Assembly: GCF_004965515.1 (NCBI RefSeq)
Contig: NZ_SSHH01000001.1
Coordinates: forward strand, 62,001-126,000
Reading direction: 5' to 3'
Origin: Alteraurantiacibacter aquimixticola
Lineage (GTDB): Bacteria > Pseudomonadota > Alphaproteobacteria > Sphingomonadales > Sphingomonadaceae
Length of the DNA: 64,000 bases
The notes below the pieces were generated by a model, which saw only the letters and a list, made by a program, of their open reading frames with translations, had not been told where the DNA came from and made no database searches. Positions 1 through 8,901 of the stretch are shown piece by piece (position 1 is the first letter of the stretch; each line of letters opens with the position of its first letter). Both the position numbers and the translations under genes were made by a program.

Positions 1-39
1 GCCGACGATCACGACCTGGGTTATCGGCTGTCCGCTCAT
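1..39 (-). CDS. Flavin-dependent tryptophan halogenase-like protein, N-terminus only
   Basis: The minus strand has an ATG at 39 reading MSGQPITQVVIVG before the window edge. This is the same start as the neighbouring halogenase (MNGNDITNVVIVG...), the beginning of an FAD-binding Rossmann fold. The ATG overlaps the TGA of the upstream halogenase gene in an ATGA arrangement, so the two are probably co-translated. Only 13 residues are visible, so the family call rests on this similarity and the gene order. Confidence 0.6.
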   Translation of the reverse strand, partial: MSGQPITQVVIVG

Positions 40-1592
40 GAGGGCGCCATCACGGATGCGGCCATGCCGGAGGCAGTCTCGTCGCCCACCCACGCGCCCG
101 CTTGGCGCAGGAACTGCTCCTGCGTCGGCAGCGCCTCGGCCGTGCGGCGATAGTCCGCGCGCATCTGCGCCATGGCGCCCGCGACCTTGTCGGGGTCGAG
201 CGTGTCGGCCATCGGATCGTGTCGCTGGGGCCAGATATTCTGTCCTAGCATCACCGCTATCCAGCTGGGCATGGCGAAAAGCTCCGCATTCTCGCGGAAG
301 ACGCGGCCATGCAGGCGCCACAGCTCCATCTTGCGCGTCAGGCTTTCGGGCGCGTCCATGTCGCGGACATAGCGCCAGAATGCCGTGTCGTCGCGCTGAG
401 TGGCCTTGTAGTGGAGGATGATGAAGTCGCGCACATCCTCGTAAAGCTCGCGCATGCCGCGATTATATTCGTCGCGCTCCGCCGGGCTGATCGCCTTGTC
501 GGGGAACAGGGCGAACAGGCGCTGGATGCCGTTCTGGATCAGGTGGATGCTGGTCGATTCCAGCGGCTCGATAAAGCCGGAGGACAGGCCGAGCGAGACC
601 ACATTGTGGTTCCACGCCTTGCTGCGCATGCCGGTGACGAAGCGCAATTCGCGCGGCTCCGCTTGCGGTTCGCCCTCGACATTGTCGAGCAGGATGCGCG
701 TCGCTTCCTCGCTGTCCATATACTGGCTGGAGAAGACATGGCCGTTGCCCATGCGGTGCTGCAGCGGGATGCGCCATTGCCAGCCCGCCCCATGCGCGGT
801 TGCGCGGGTAAAAGGCGGGGGCGATGCGGGAAGCGAGGTTGGCAGCGCGATGGCGCGGTCCATCGGCAGCCAGTGGCTCCAGTCCTCGTATCCGGTTTCC
901 AGCGCCTGCTCGATCAGCAGGCCGCGGAAGCCGGAGCAATCGATGAAGAGGTCGCCCGCGATCCGTTCGCCGCCTTCCAGCTCGATCGCGGTGACATCGC
1001 CGCTTTCGCTGTCGCGATGGACATGCGCGACCTTGCCTTCGCGGCGCACGGTGCCCTGCCCCTCGGCCACACCGCGCAGGAAACGGGCATAGAGTCCTGC
1101 GTCGAAATGAAAGGCGTAGAAGATCTGTGAGACCAGCGATTGCGCGCCGGGGGCCGGGCGGCCGAAACGCCCCATCATCGCCGCCATCGAGCTCATCGAA
1201 TATTCGTGGATGCCGCCCGCCTGCCCGCCGAGCGCCACTTCGCGCAACCATAGCTGGTGGAAACTGATGCCGTGCAAATCCTGCCCGTACTCGCCGAAAG
1301 GATGGAAGTAACGGTCACCCTGCTTCCCCCAATTCACGAATTCGATGCCGAGCTTGAAGGTGCCCTTGGTCTCCCGCAGGAACTTGTTTTCGTCGAGGCC
1401 GAGCATCTGGTTGAAGCTGCGGATCGGCGGGATCGTCGCCTCGCCCACGCCGACCGTGCCGATGGCATCGGATTCGACCAGCGTGAAGCGGCGCCGGCCA
1501 TCGGCCAGATATTTCGAGAGCGCGGCCGCGGCCATCCAGCCGGCAGTGCCGCCGCCAACGATGACCACATTCGTGATATCGTTACCATTCAT
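36..1592 (-). CDS. Flavin-dependent tryptophan halogenase family protein
   Basis: This 518-residue protein belongs to the tryptophan halogenase family (PF04820), which uses FADH2, O2 and halide to halogenate electron-rich aromatics. The FAD motif GGGTAG spans about residues 13-18. The conserved lysine in TFKLGIEF is about residue 80, and the family signature GWQWRIP is near residue 268, so it looks catalytically intact. I chose the ATG at 1592, preceded by an AAGGG-type ribosome site, over an in-frame GTG at 1613. It is divergent from a TonB receptor across an operator, and the next gene is another halogenase. In sphingomonads and xanthomonads such enzymes often sit beside TonB receptors, SapC and cupin genes. 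The natural substrate is unknown. Confidence 0.85.
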   Translation of the reverse strand: MNGNDITNVVIVGGGTAGWMAAAALSKYLADGRRRFTLVESDAIGTVGVGEATIPPIRSFNQMLGLDENKFLRETKGTFKLGIEFVNWGKQGDRYFHPFGEYGQDLHGISFHQLWLREVALGGQAGGIHEYSMSSMAAMMGRFGRPAPGAQSLVSQIFYAFHFDAGLYARFLRGVAEGQGTVRREGKVAHVHRDSESGDVTAIELEGGERIAGDLFIDCSGFRGLLIEQALETGYEDWSHWLPMDRAIALPTSLPASPPPFTRATAHGAGWQWRIPLQHRMGNGHVFSSQYMDSEEATRILLDNVEGEPQAEPRELRFVTGMRSKAWNHNVVSLGLSSGFIEPLESTSIHLIQNGIQRLFALFPDKAISPAERDEYNRGMRELYEDVRDFIILHYKATQRDDTAFWRYVRDMDAPESLTRKMELWRLHGRVFRENAELFAMPSWIAVMLGQNIWPQRHDPMADTLDPDKVAGAMAQMRADYRRTAEALPTQEQFLRQAGAWVGDETASGMAASVMAPS

Positions 1593-1740
1593 AACAGAAG
1601 CCCTTATCCCCACCCCTATACAGCGTATAAATCCGCCTTTTATTGCCTTTTCTTCCTAGTCTTGCCCGCACCCCCTTGCCAAGGCCGGATTGGCTGGATA
1701 TGAAAAGTGTCAATCAAAAGAAAAGCGCCATACCATTAAT

Positions 1741-1754
1741 TGGTAGCGCTAACA
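1741..1754 (+). promoter_or_regulatory. LacI-family operator before TonB receptor 1
   Basis: TGGTAGCGCTAACA is an imperfect dyad centred on AGCGCT. It lies 17 bp before the GTG start of the receptor gene and 149 bp from the divergent halogenase start. An extra overlapping dyad, TACCATTAATTGGTA (1731-1745), supplies a second TGGTA-type arm. The site resembles, from memory, the operator in the Caulobacter xylose promoter. Confidence 0.8.
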
Positions 1755-1771
1755 TGGGGAGGGGACGTCGG

Positions 1772-4700
1772 GTGACGAAAGCCAATGTGCTTCGTGGCGA
1801 CAATGGAATCGCCAGTTTTCGAATGATTCGCGGTGCATTGCGCACCAGTGCCTCGATGATGGCGCTGGGCGGAATGCTCATGTCGGGCGCTGCCATGGCG
1901 CAGGAAAGCGATGAGGCTGTCGACGAGGATACGATCCTCGTTACCGGCATCCGCCAGTCGCTGGCATCGGCGCAGAACATCAAACGCGATTCGGATACGG
2001 TGGTGGACGCCATCACCGCAGAGGATATCGGCGCCCTGCCAGACCGTTCGGTGACCGAGGCGCTGCAGCGCGTTCCGGGTATCGCCATCAACCGCTTTGC
2101 CGGTTCGAACGACCCCGATCACTTCTCGGTCGAAGGTTCGGGCGTGGTCATTCGCGGCCTCAACTTCGTTCGCTCCGAATTCAACGGCCGCACCGCTTTC
2201 GCAGCCGGTGTTAGCGGGCAGGCGCTTAATTTCGCCGATGTGCCGTCCGAACTGCTCGGCTCGGTGATCGTCAGCAAGAATGCCACGGCAGACATGATCG
2301 AAGGCGGCCTTGCCGGCACTGTCAATCTCAACACGCGCAAGCCGCTCGACCAGCACGGCCTGCGCCTGGGCTTCAGCGCCGAGGCGAACTACGGCGACTT
2401 CGCCAAGGAATGGACCCCGACCTTCTCGGGCCTGATCAGCAACACCTGGGAAACCGGTGCCGGTACGTTCGGCCTGCTGGTTTCCGGTTCCTATTCGCAG
2501 ATCCGCAGCCGTGCCGATGGCTTGCAGATTGCCAATTACCAGACGCGCGACGGCCAGCTGGTCGATGCCGCGAATACCGGTGACCGCCAGATCTGCCGCA
2601 ATCCCCTGCCTTCGGGAGAGGACAATTTCACCCTGCCGGTCGGCAATGCGCTGTGCGGCGATTTCGGCACGGCGGGTGCCGATGGCTTCGCCGACTATGC
2701 GGACTACCGCGTGGCTCCCGTCGGCGGCCAATTCCGCACGCAGGATTACAACCGCAAGCGTGACGGTATCGCCGTCTCCGCCCAGTATGAGACGCTGGAT
2801 GGCGGCACGACGATTACCGCCGAATTCATCCGCTCGCACTCCACCAATGCGTGGGGTGAGCACACCTATGAAACCGCGCCCGATTTGTCGGAATACTCGA
2901 CCTATCCGATCGGCTGCCTGCAGAACGGTGCGGGTCCGAACGTGGTCGACAGCAACGGCGTGATCGATCCCGACGATGAGACCCCGCCGCGCGCGCAATG
3001 TCCGGTGGGTGAGTTCACCGATTACCTCTATGACGGCAATGGCCTGTTCCAGTCAGGCTATATCGTCGATGCCAGCAATGGCTGGCGTGGCGCGCCGGGT
3101 GATGAGGCGTATTTCCCGATCGGCGGTTCGCAGTTCTCGCTCGCACGTCGCCAGGTGCACGATGAAATCACCAACAATGATTACAGCCTGAACCTGGACA
3201 GCCAGCTGACCAATCGCCTGCATCTGGGCATGGACCTGCATTATGCCACGTCGCGCAAGGAGAACCTGGACTTCAGCGTCTTCGGTTCGAACTTCGCCGA
3301 TCAGGAACTCGACATTTCCGGCGATGCGCCGGTCATCATCCCGCACAAGCCGCAATTCCTCGGCTATACTTGGTCCGGCGCCAGCGATGCGCTGACCAAT
3401 GCGACCGAGGCGGAATATTTCACCGATCCGCGCTTCCAGTTCTGGCGCGCGGCGATGGATCATGCGGAAGAAAGCACGGGTGACCAGTTCGCCATCCGCA
3501 CCGATCTCGAATATGAATTCGGCGACGAATCCTTCATCCGCAGCGTGAAGGGCGGCATCCGCTACCAGGATCGCGACCAGACGGTTCGCTATTCGACCTA
3601 TAACTGGGGCATGCTGTCCGAAACATGGTCGGGCGCCCGCCCGGTCAACTTTGCGGATACGGCCGGTGACGGCCAGCAGGAACGCTATGAGTTCGACAAC
3701 TTCTGGCGCGGTGATGTGCCGCCGCCTCCGGGTGCCTTCTACTATAGCGGAGACCTGATCGACGGTTACGACGAGTCGGTCGCCTATTTCCAGTCGATTC
3801 AGGGCTTCTATGCCAGCGAACTCGGCGGAAATGGCACCGACTGGCTGCCGCTGGCACAGCGTGAGGGCGCCATTGCCGGCACGCACTATCTCCCATCCGA
3901 TGTGCAGCAGGTCGGCCAGAACGATCTGGCGCTGTATGGCATGCTGCGTTTCGGCACGCCGGAATATACGGATGGCCTGCGGGTGTCGGGCAATATCGGG
4001 CTGCGCTGGGTGCGGACGCGGGTTGTGTCCTCCAGCTCGCGCGGTCCCGGCGCGCAGGGCGATCTGGGTATCGACCTGCCCTTTGCCGAACGTTGCGAGG
4101 AGCTGGAGATTCCGGCGGAAGCCGGTGGCGGCACCGCGTCGCCGGGCGGCATCTGCAATGTCGGCCAGGCCGCTTACGAGGAGCTGCAGGACTTCGTGGA
4201 TGGCAGCTTCACGCCGTCGGTGATCGAGCACGACTATGATTACTTCCTGCCGAGCATGAACGTGCGGTTCGGGCTGACGGACGACATCATCCTGCGCCTC
4301 GCCGGTTCCAAGGTGCTGACGCGGCCGGATAACGGCTATATCCGCAACTACTTCGTCTCGAGCATCGATACGTCGGGCAACTTCACCGGTACTGCTGGTG
4401 AACCGACCCTGCTGCCTGCCACGGCATGGCAGTTCGATGCCAGCGTGGAGTGGTATTTCGACACGGTCGGCTCGCTGACGCTCAATGGCTTCTACAAGAA
4501 GATCAATAACTTCTTCTTCCAGGAGGTGCGGCAGGACACGATTGCGAACGGTTCCGGCGCCACGCGCGAGGTGACCGTACGCGGCCCCGCCAACTTCGAC
4601 GGCACGGGCACGGTGAAGGGCTTCGAGGTCGCCTATCAGCAGACCTATGACTTCCTGCCGGGCCTGCTGAGCGGTCTGGGTGCTTCGGCGAACTACACCT

Positions 4701-5146
4701 ATATCGACAGTTCGGGCCTGCCCAACGCCTTCCTGAATGGCGGGAACGTGCCGAACGATTCCACCATTCCGCCGGGCAATTTGCCGCTGGAGCAGCTGTC
4801 GAAGCACAATATCAATGCGACCGTGTTCTATGAGCGCGGACCGCTGTCGATGCGCGCCGCCTATAACTGGCGCTCGCGCTTCCTGCTGACGGCATCGGAC
4901 GTGATCTTCCCGTATTACTCGATCTTCAATGACGATACGGGACAGCTCGACGCATCGATCTTCATCAACGCATCGGAGATCTTCGATCTTCCGGGCAATG
5001 TGCGTGTGGGTGTGCAGGGCGTGAACCTCCTCAACGAGGTAACGCGCACGCTGCAGGCCTATACCGGCGATCCGGACGATCTCGCGCCGCGTTCCTACTT
5101 CATGAATGACCGAAGGTTTTCCTTCATCATCCGCGGCCAGTTCTAA
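1772..5146 (+). CDS. TonB-dependent outer-membrane receptor, probable xylo-oligosaccharide importer
   Basis: This is a 1124-residue receptor. A signal peptide ends at GAAMAQ, followed by a TonB-box-like segment (EDTILVTG), a plug domain (DIGALPDRSVTEALQRVPGI; VVIRGLN) and a long beta-barrel ending in the aromatic FIIRGQF. I chose the GTG at 1772 because GGGGAGGGG lies just upstream and the operator at 1741-1754 would fall inside any longer version. It would carry oligosaccharides across the outer membrane using ExbBD-TonB energy. Substrate assignment to xylan fragments comes from the operator and the xylanase genes nearby, not from the protein itself. Confidence 0.9.
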   Translation: MTKANVLRGDNGIASFRMIRGALRTSASMMALGGMLMSGAAMAQESDEAVDEDTILVTGIRQSLASAQNIKRDSDTVVDAITAEDIGALPDRSVTEALQRVPGIAINRFAGSNDPDHFSVEGSGVVIRGLNFVRSEFNGRTAFAAGVSGQALNFADVPSELLGSVIVSKNATADMIEGGLAGTVNLNTRKPLDQHGLRLGFSAEANYGDFAKEWTPTFSGLISNTWETGAGTFGLLVSGSYSQIRSRADGLQIANYQTRDGQLVDAANTGDRQICRNPLPSGEDNFTLPVGNALCGDFGTAGADGFADYADYRVAPVGGQFRTQDYNRKRDGIAVSAQYETLDGGTTITAEFIRSHSTNAWGEHTYETAPDLSEYSTYPIGCLQNGAGPNVVDSNGVIDPDDETPPRAQCPVGEFTDYLYDGNGLFQSGYIVDASNGWRGAPGDEAYFPIGGSQFSLARRQVHDEITNNDYSLNLDSQLTNRLHLGMDLHYATSRKENLDFSVFGSNFADQELDISGDAPVIIPHKPQFLGYTWSGASDALTNATEAEYFTDPRFQFWRAAMDHAEESTGDQFAIRTDLEYEFGDESFIRSVKGGIRYQDRDQTVRYSTYNWGMLSETWSGARPVNFADTAGDGQQERYEFDNFWRGDVPPPPGAFYYSGDLIDGYDESVAYFQSIQGFYASELGGNGTDWLPLAQREGAIAGTHYLPSDVQQVGQNDLALYGMLRFGTPEYTDGLRVSGNIGLRWVRTRVVSSSSRGPGAQGDLGIDLPFAERCEELEIPAEAGGGTASPGGICNVGQAAYEELQDFVDGSFTPSVIEHDYDYFLPSMNVRFGLTDDIILRLAGSKVLTRPDNGYIRNYFVSSIDTSGNFTGTAGEPTLLPATAWQFDASVEWYFDTVGSLTLNGFYKKINNFFFQEVRQDTIANGSGATREVTVRGPANFDGTGTVKGFEVAYQQTYDFLPGLLSGLGASANYTYIDSSGLPNAFLNGGNVPNDSTIPPGNLPLEQLSKHNINATVFYERGPLSMRAAYNWRSRFLLTASDVIFPYYSIFNDDTGQLDASIFINASEIFDLPGNVRVGVQGVNLLNEVTRTLQAYTGDPDDLAPRSYFMNDRRFSFIIRGQF

Positions 5147-5163
5147 GCTCCTGGCCGACAATG

Positions 5164-5198
5164 AAAGGGCCGCCGGTCTCCCTCGGCGGCCCTTTTTT
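5164..5198 (+). terminator. Rho-independent terminator after TonB receptor 1
   Basis: AAAGGGCCGCC pairs with GGCGGCCCTTT around a short loop and is followed by a T-run. It starts 17 bp after the receptor stop codon. Confidence 0.85.
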
Positions 5199-5247
5199 GT
5201 GCCTGCAATCCGCGCGGACCGGCCTGACATCAGCAGGAAAACGCGCA

Positions 5248-5280
5248 AAGAAAAGGCCGGCAGTATCGCCGGCCTTTCCG
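5248..5280 (-). terminator. Terminator of the GH10/GH3/GH3 operon
   Basis: AAAGGCCGGC (5252-5261) pairs with GCCGGCCTTT (5268-5277). On the minus strand the stem is followed by TTTTCTTT, so it suits the minus-strand operon whose last gene ends at 5324. Confidence 0.7.
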
Positions 5281-5323
5281 GCAATCGGGGAGGATTGCCT
5301 GTAAGGAACCTGTCAGGGCCGCG

Positions 5324-6487
5324 TCAGGCGGCGGCCTCTTCCAGCGCGGTGGCGATCGCGTCGCGCATCGGCTTCCTCTGGTACTCGCTTGAATAGGGCG
5401 TGCCGCGCACCTCCATACCGTCGTCGCGCGGGGCGAAGCCCTGTAGCCAGTTGAACTGGTCCACCATGCCCCAGGCGAGGATGTCGGTCAGCTCGCCATA
5501 TTCGAGCATCACGTCGAAATAACGACGCGTGTAGTCGGCAATCTTGGCGTCGCGTTCGGCAATGTCGCTGGTGAGCGCCTTGTCCTTCACGTCGAACTCG
5601 GTGATCATCAGCTTGTAGCCCATGCCCACCGCCTCGTTCAGGAAGGCGCGCCATTCGGCTTCGCGATAGGGGCCGACGCCGGAAGCGGGGTCGATCGAGT
5701 AGATCTCGATATGCGACTGGATGCCCAGCGTATCGACCGGCACGCCGCGATTGCGGAAACCTTCGAGCAGGCGCAGCACCGCATTGCAGTGATCGGCGTG
5801 GTCGGGCTCCCAGCTCATGTAATCATTATAGACCAGCTCGCCATCGGGCAGCTGCTCGCGCGCTGTGTGGAAGGCGAGGTCGAGCACCGCCTCGGGGCTG
5901 CCCATCGCGCGGCTCATGCTGGTTTCCAGCGTTCCATCGGTATCGTGATCGATGGCTTCGTTGACCACGTCATAGCTGGTGATCTGGCCGCGATAGCGGT
6001 CGGTCACGGTGCGGATATGGTCCACGAGGATGCGTTCTGCCTCCTGCACCGGGTTGGCGCCGTAATCGTAATTGTTGAGCCAGTCGGGGAACCATTGCGG
6101 GCGGTGCCACAGCAGCGTGTGGCCGCGGAGCGCCTGCCCGTTGGCCATGGCCCAGGTGGCGATCGCGTCCATCCGCTCGAAGTCGTAGACATCGACCTCG
6201 GGGCGCGTGAACTGCCACTTCATCTCGTTTTCGGGCACCACGATGCCGCATTCGGCGTTCACGACCGCGGTATATTGCGGGTTCTGGATCGCGCCGCCGC
6301 TGGTGTCATTGCTCCAGCGGATCGCGCTGCCCCAGCGCCGCCCGCTCTTTTGCGCCGCGGTGTTGAGGCTATCCGATGCGGCGTCTTCGCCAGACAGGCT
6401 GACACCGCCGCAACCGATCAGCGGCAGCGAAGCGAGGCTGGCCAGCGCCCCTCGGCGCGACATGGGCAGGGCGTTGCGAAGGGTCAT
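5324..6487 (-). CDS. GH10 endo-1,4-beta-xylanase, lipoprotein
   Basis: This 387-residue GH10 enzyme cleaves internal beta-1,4-xylosidic bonds. The acid/base glutamate is about E177 in VVNEAID and the nucleophile about E297 in ITEFDV. The substrate-binding segment LRGHTLLWHRP is also clear. The N-terminus has a twin-arginine-like SRRGALASL followed by the lipobox LIGC (Cys about 26), so it is probably a membrane-anchored exported enzyme. It is the last gene of a three-gene operon, and its ATG overlaps the stop of the preceding GH3 gene (ATGA). Confidence 0.95.
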   Translation of the reverse strand: MTLRNALPMSRRGALASLASLPLIGCGGVSLSGEDAASDSLNTAAQKSGRRWGSAIRWSNDTSGGAIQNPQYTAVVNAECGIVVPENEMKWQFTRPEVDVYDFERMDAIATWAMANGQALRGHTLLWHRPQWFPDWLNNYDYGANPVQEAERILVDHIRTVTDRYRGQITSYDVVNEAIDHDTDGTLETSMSRAMGSPEAVLDLAFHTAREQLPDGELVYNDYMSWEPDHADHCNAVLRLLEGFRNRGVPVDTLGIQSHIEIYSIDPASGVGPYREAEWRAFLNEAVGMGYKLMITEFDVKDKALTSDIAERDAKIADYTRRYFDVMLEYGELTDILAWGMVDQFNWLQGFAPRDDGMEVRGTPYSSEYQRKPMRDAIATALEEAAA

Positions 6488-8901
6488 GCGATCGTGATCT
6501 CCGTTGTCTGCAGCGATGCGCTGCTATTGCCCGCGGACAGGGTGACCGGGCCGGGCTCGTTCACTTCCTCCATTGCGCGGTTCCAGAAGGAGAGCTGGCG
6601 CGGAGTGATGGTGAAGGACACGGAGGTGCGCTCACCCGGCTGCAGCGACACGCGCCGGAAGCCCTTCAGCTCCAGCACCGGCCGCGTCACCGAAACCTCG
6701 GTCCGGGTGATGTAGAGTTGCACGACCTCGTCGCCTGCCATGCTGCCGGTATTGGCGACCTCGACCGTGACCGGGATCTCCTCATCCGTGCCGAAGCGCG
6801 CCTTGCCCACGCGCGGGGCGGAGATGGCAAAGCTGGTGTATGAGAGGCCGTGCCCGAAGGCGAACAGCGGCCCCGCATCGTCGAACAGGTAGCCGCGCCG
6901 CGAACTCGGCTTGCGGTTGTAGAAGAGCGGCACCTGGCCCTCATTGCGCACCACGCTGACGGGCAGCTTGGCGCCGGGATTGTTGTGCCCCAGCAGCGTT
7001 TCCGCCATGGCGACGCCGCCTTCCTGCCCGGGATACCAGCATTCGAGCACGGCATCGGCCTTCTCGACCACATTGGGCCAGCTGGGCGGACGGCCATTGA
7101 TGGCGCAGACGATGAGCGGTTTGCCCAGCGCCGCCAGCGCATCGACCAGCGCGTTCTGCTCGCCGACGATATCGATATCGGTGCGATCGCCCAGGTGGTT
7201 GCGGGCAAAGCCCTCGCGGCTGGTCTGCTCGGTATCGCCGATGGCGAGCACGATGGTATCCGCCCCGCGTGCGACCCTGACCGCTTCCTCGATCAGTTCG
7301 AGGTTGCGGTCGCGCGGGGCGAGATAGATGAGATCCTGCGAGCGATCCTCGCTGGTCGTGATGAAGACGCCTTGCGCCGTTACAAAATCGGCACTGGGTG
7401 CAACCTGCCGCAAGCCTTCGATCAGGTTGATCGTCTGCTTGGGGACGGAGGAATAGCCGCCCAGCCGCGCAATCGCGTGGTTGGGGCCGATCACCGCGAC
7501 GCGGCCCATGCTCGCTTCGTTGAGCGGCAGCGCACCGTCCTTGTTGGTGAGCAGGCACATGCTCTTGCGCGCGGCTTCCAGCGCCAGCGCGCGCGCCTCG
7601 GCATTGCCGGTGATTTCGCGCGCCTTGTCCCAATCGCCATAGGGGTTTTCGAACAGGCCGGCGCGGAACTTGAAGGTCAGCATGCGCGCGCAGGCGCGGT
7701 CGATCAGTTCGACCGGGATGCGGCCGGCCTCGACCGCGTCCTGCAGCGTGGCGAAGGCCATGCCTTCGGGCAGCTCGCTGTCGACGCCCGCCAGCAGCGA
7801 CTGGTGCGCGGCGTCCTCCAGGCTCTCGGCCACCTTGTGCAGGGTGAAGAGCTCATGCACGCCGCCGTAATCGCTGGCGATGATTCCGTTGAAGCCCCAT
7901 TCGCCGCGTAGCACATCGCCCAGCAGCCAGGTATTGGCGTGGCTTGGGATGCCGTCGATCTCGTTATAGCTGGGCATGATGGCGCCCACGCTGGTGCGCT
8001 CGACGATTTCACGGAACGGGGTGAAGAAGTCCTCGCGCAGCTCGCGTTCGGAGATTTGCGCGGGGCTGATATTGTTGCCCGCCTCGGGCTGGCCGTGGCC
8101 GGTCATATGCTTGAGCGTGGCGAAGACCTTGTCTGGTCCCAGCCGCTCGAACTTGCCCGGACCCTGCAGGCCCTCCACCGCGGCGACGCCCATTTCGGCG
8201 CAGACATAGGGACATTCGCCCCAGGTCTCCTCGATCCGGCCCCAGCGCGGATCGCGCACCGTGTCGACCACGGGGGAGAGCACGTAATGCACGCCGCGCG
8301 AGCGCACTTCGCGCGCGATCACCGACTGCACGCGATGCATCAGGTCGGTGTCGAACGTGCCGGAGAGCGCGATGGCCTGCGGGAACATGGTCGCTTCGGT
8401 GGCCATATAGCCATGCAGCGATTCCTCGTGGACGAGGACGGGAATGCCGAGGCGCGTATCCTCCAGCGCCCAGCGCTGCAGCGCGTTGATGAATTCGACC
8501 GTCTGCTGCGGCGTGCGCCAGCGCGCGGCGGACCCGCCAGCAGCGCCGGTGATGCCGGGAACGCCGCGCTTGTCCGAAGGCCGGGTGACATGGCCGATCC
8601 CTTCAGGGAAGGCCGCGCTGGCCTTGGCCGGTTTGAACTCCAGCTCGTCGATCATGTCCGCCTTGCCCTGCCAAGCGGTGCGGATCTGCTGGACCTTTTC
8701 GGCCAGCGTCATGCGCGCCATCAGGTCGGCCACGCGCGCCGGGATGGGCGCGGCGGCATTCTTGTAGAGTGGTTCCCCGGCGGCAGGCAGGTCGGGCGAG
8801 ACGCAGGCGATGGCGAGGGCGGACATGCTGCCGCCTGCCAGAAGCCGCAGCATCCCGCGGCGGCTGGTGTTGAGCGCGGTCCCAGAGGTCTCCATGGTCA
8901 T
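6484..8901 (-). CDS. GH3 glycosidase (probable beta-xylosidase/beta-glucosidase), lipoprotein
   Basis: This 805-residue GH3 enzyme has an N-terminal barrel, an alpha/beta sandwich and a fibronectin-III-like C-terminal domain (DEVVQLYITR). The nucleophile is about D344 in IASDYGG. The HEESLHGY and KHMTGHGQPE motifs are typical of the long three-domain GH3 xylosidase/glucosidase group. A Tat-like SRRGMLRLLAGG and the lipobox LAIAC suggest export and lipidation. It overlaps both neighbours by 4 bp (ATGA). It is clearly a paralogue of the adjacent 8898-11312 gene, probably from a tandem duplication. Xylosidase versus glucosidase specificity cannot be read from sequence. Confidence 0.9.
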   Translation of the reverse strand: MTMETSGTALNTSRRGMLRLLAGGSMSALAIACVSPDLPAAGEPLYKNAAAPIPARVADLMARMTLAEKVQQIRTAWQGKADMIDELEFKPAKASAAFPEGIGHVTRPSDKRGVPGITGAAGGSAARWRTPQQTVEFINALQRWALEDTRLGIPVLVHEESLHGYMATEATMFPQAIALSGTFDTDLMHRVQSVIAREVRSRGVHYVLSPVVDTVRDPRWGRIEETWGECPYVCAEMGVAAVEGLQGPGKFERLGPDKVFATLKHMTGHGQPEAGNNISPAQISERELREDFFTPFREIVERTSVGAIMPSYNEIDGIPSHANTWLLGDVLRGEWGFNGIIASDYGGVHELFTLHKVAESLEDAAHQSLLAGVDSELPEGMAFATLQDAVEAGRIPVELIDRACARMLTFKFRAGLFENPYGDWDKAREITGNAEARALALEAARKSMCLLTNKDGALPLNEASMGRVAVIGPNHAIARLGGYSSVPKQTINLIEGLRQVAPSADFVTAQGVFITTSEDRSQDLIYLAPRDRNLELIEEAVRVARGADTIVLAIGDTEQTSREGFARNHLGDRTDIDIVGEQNALVDALAALGKPLIVCAINGRPPSWPNVVEKADAVLECWYPGQEGGVAMAETLLGHNNPGAKLPVSVVRNEGQVPLFYNRKPSSRRGYLFDDAGPLFAFGHGLSYTSFAISAPRVGKARFGTDEEIPVTVEVANTGSMAGDEVVQLYITRTEVSVTRPVLELKGFRRVSLQPGERTSVSFTITPRQLSFWNRAMEEVNEPGPVTLSAGNSSASLQTTEITIA

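Noticed and set aside
1643-1771. Longer N-terminus for TonB receptor 1 starting at TTG 1643
   Set aside because: It would translate through the operator and has no ribosome site; GTG 1772 follows GGGGAGGGG and leads directly into the signal peptide.
3053-5284. A 743-codon open frame antisense to TonB receptor 1
   Set aside because: It is low-complexity Arg/Ala/Ile-rich translation, covers the receptor terminator, and has no family signature.
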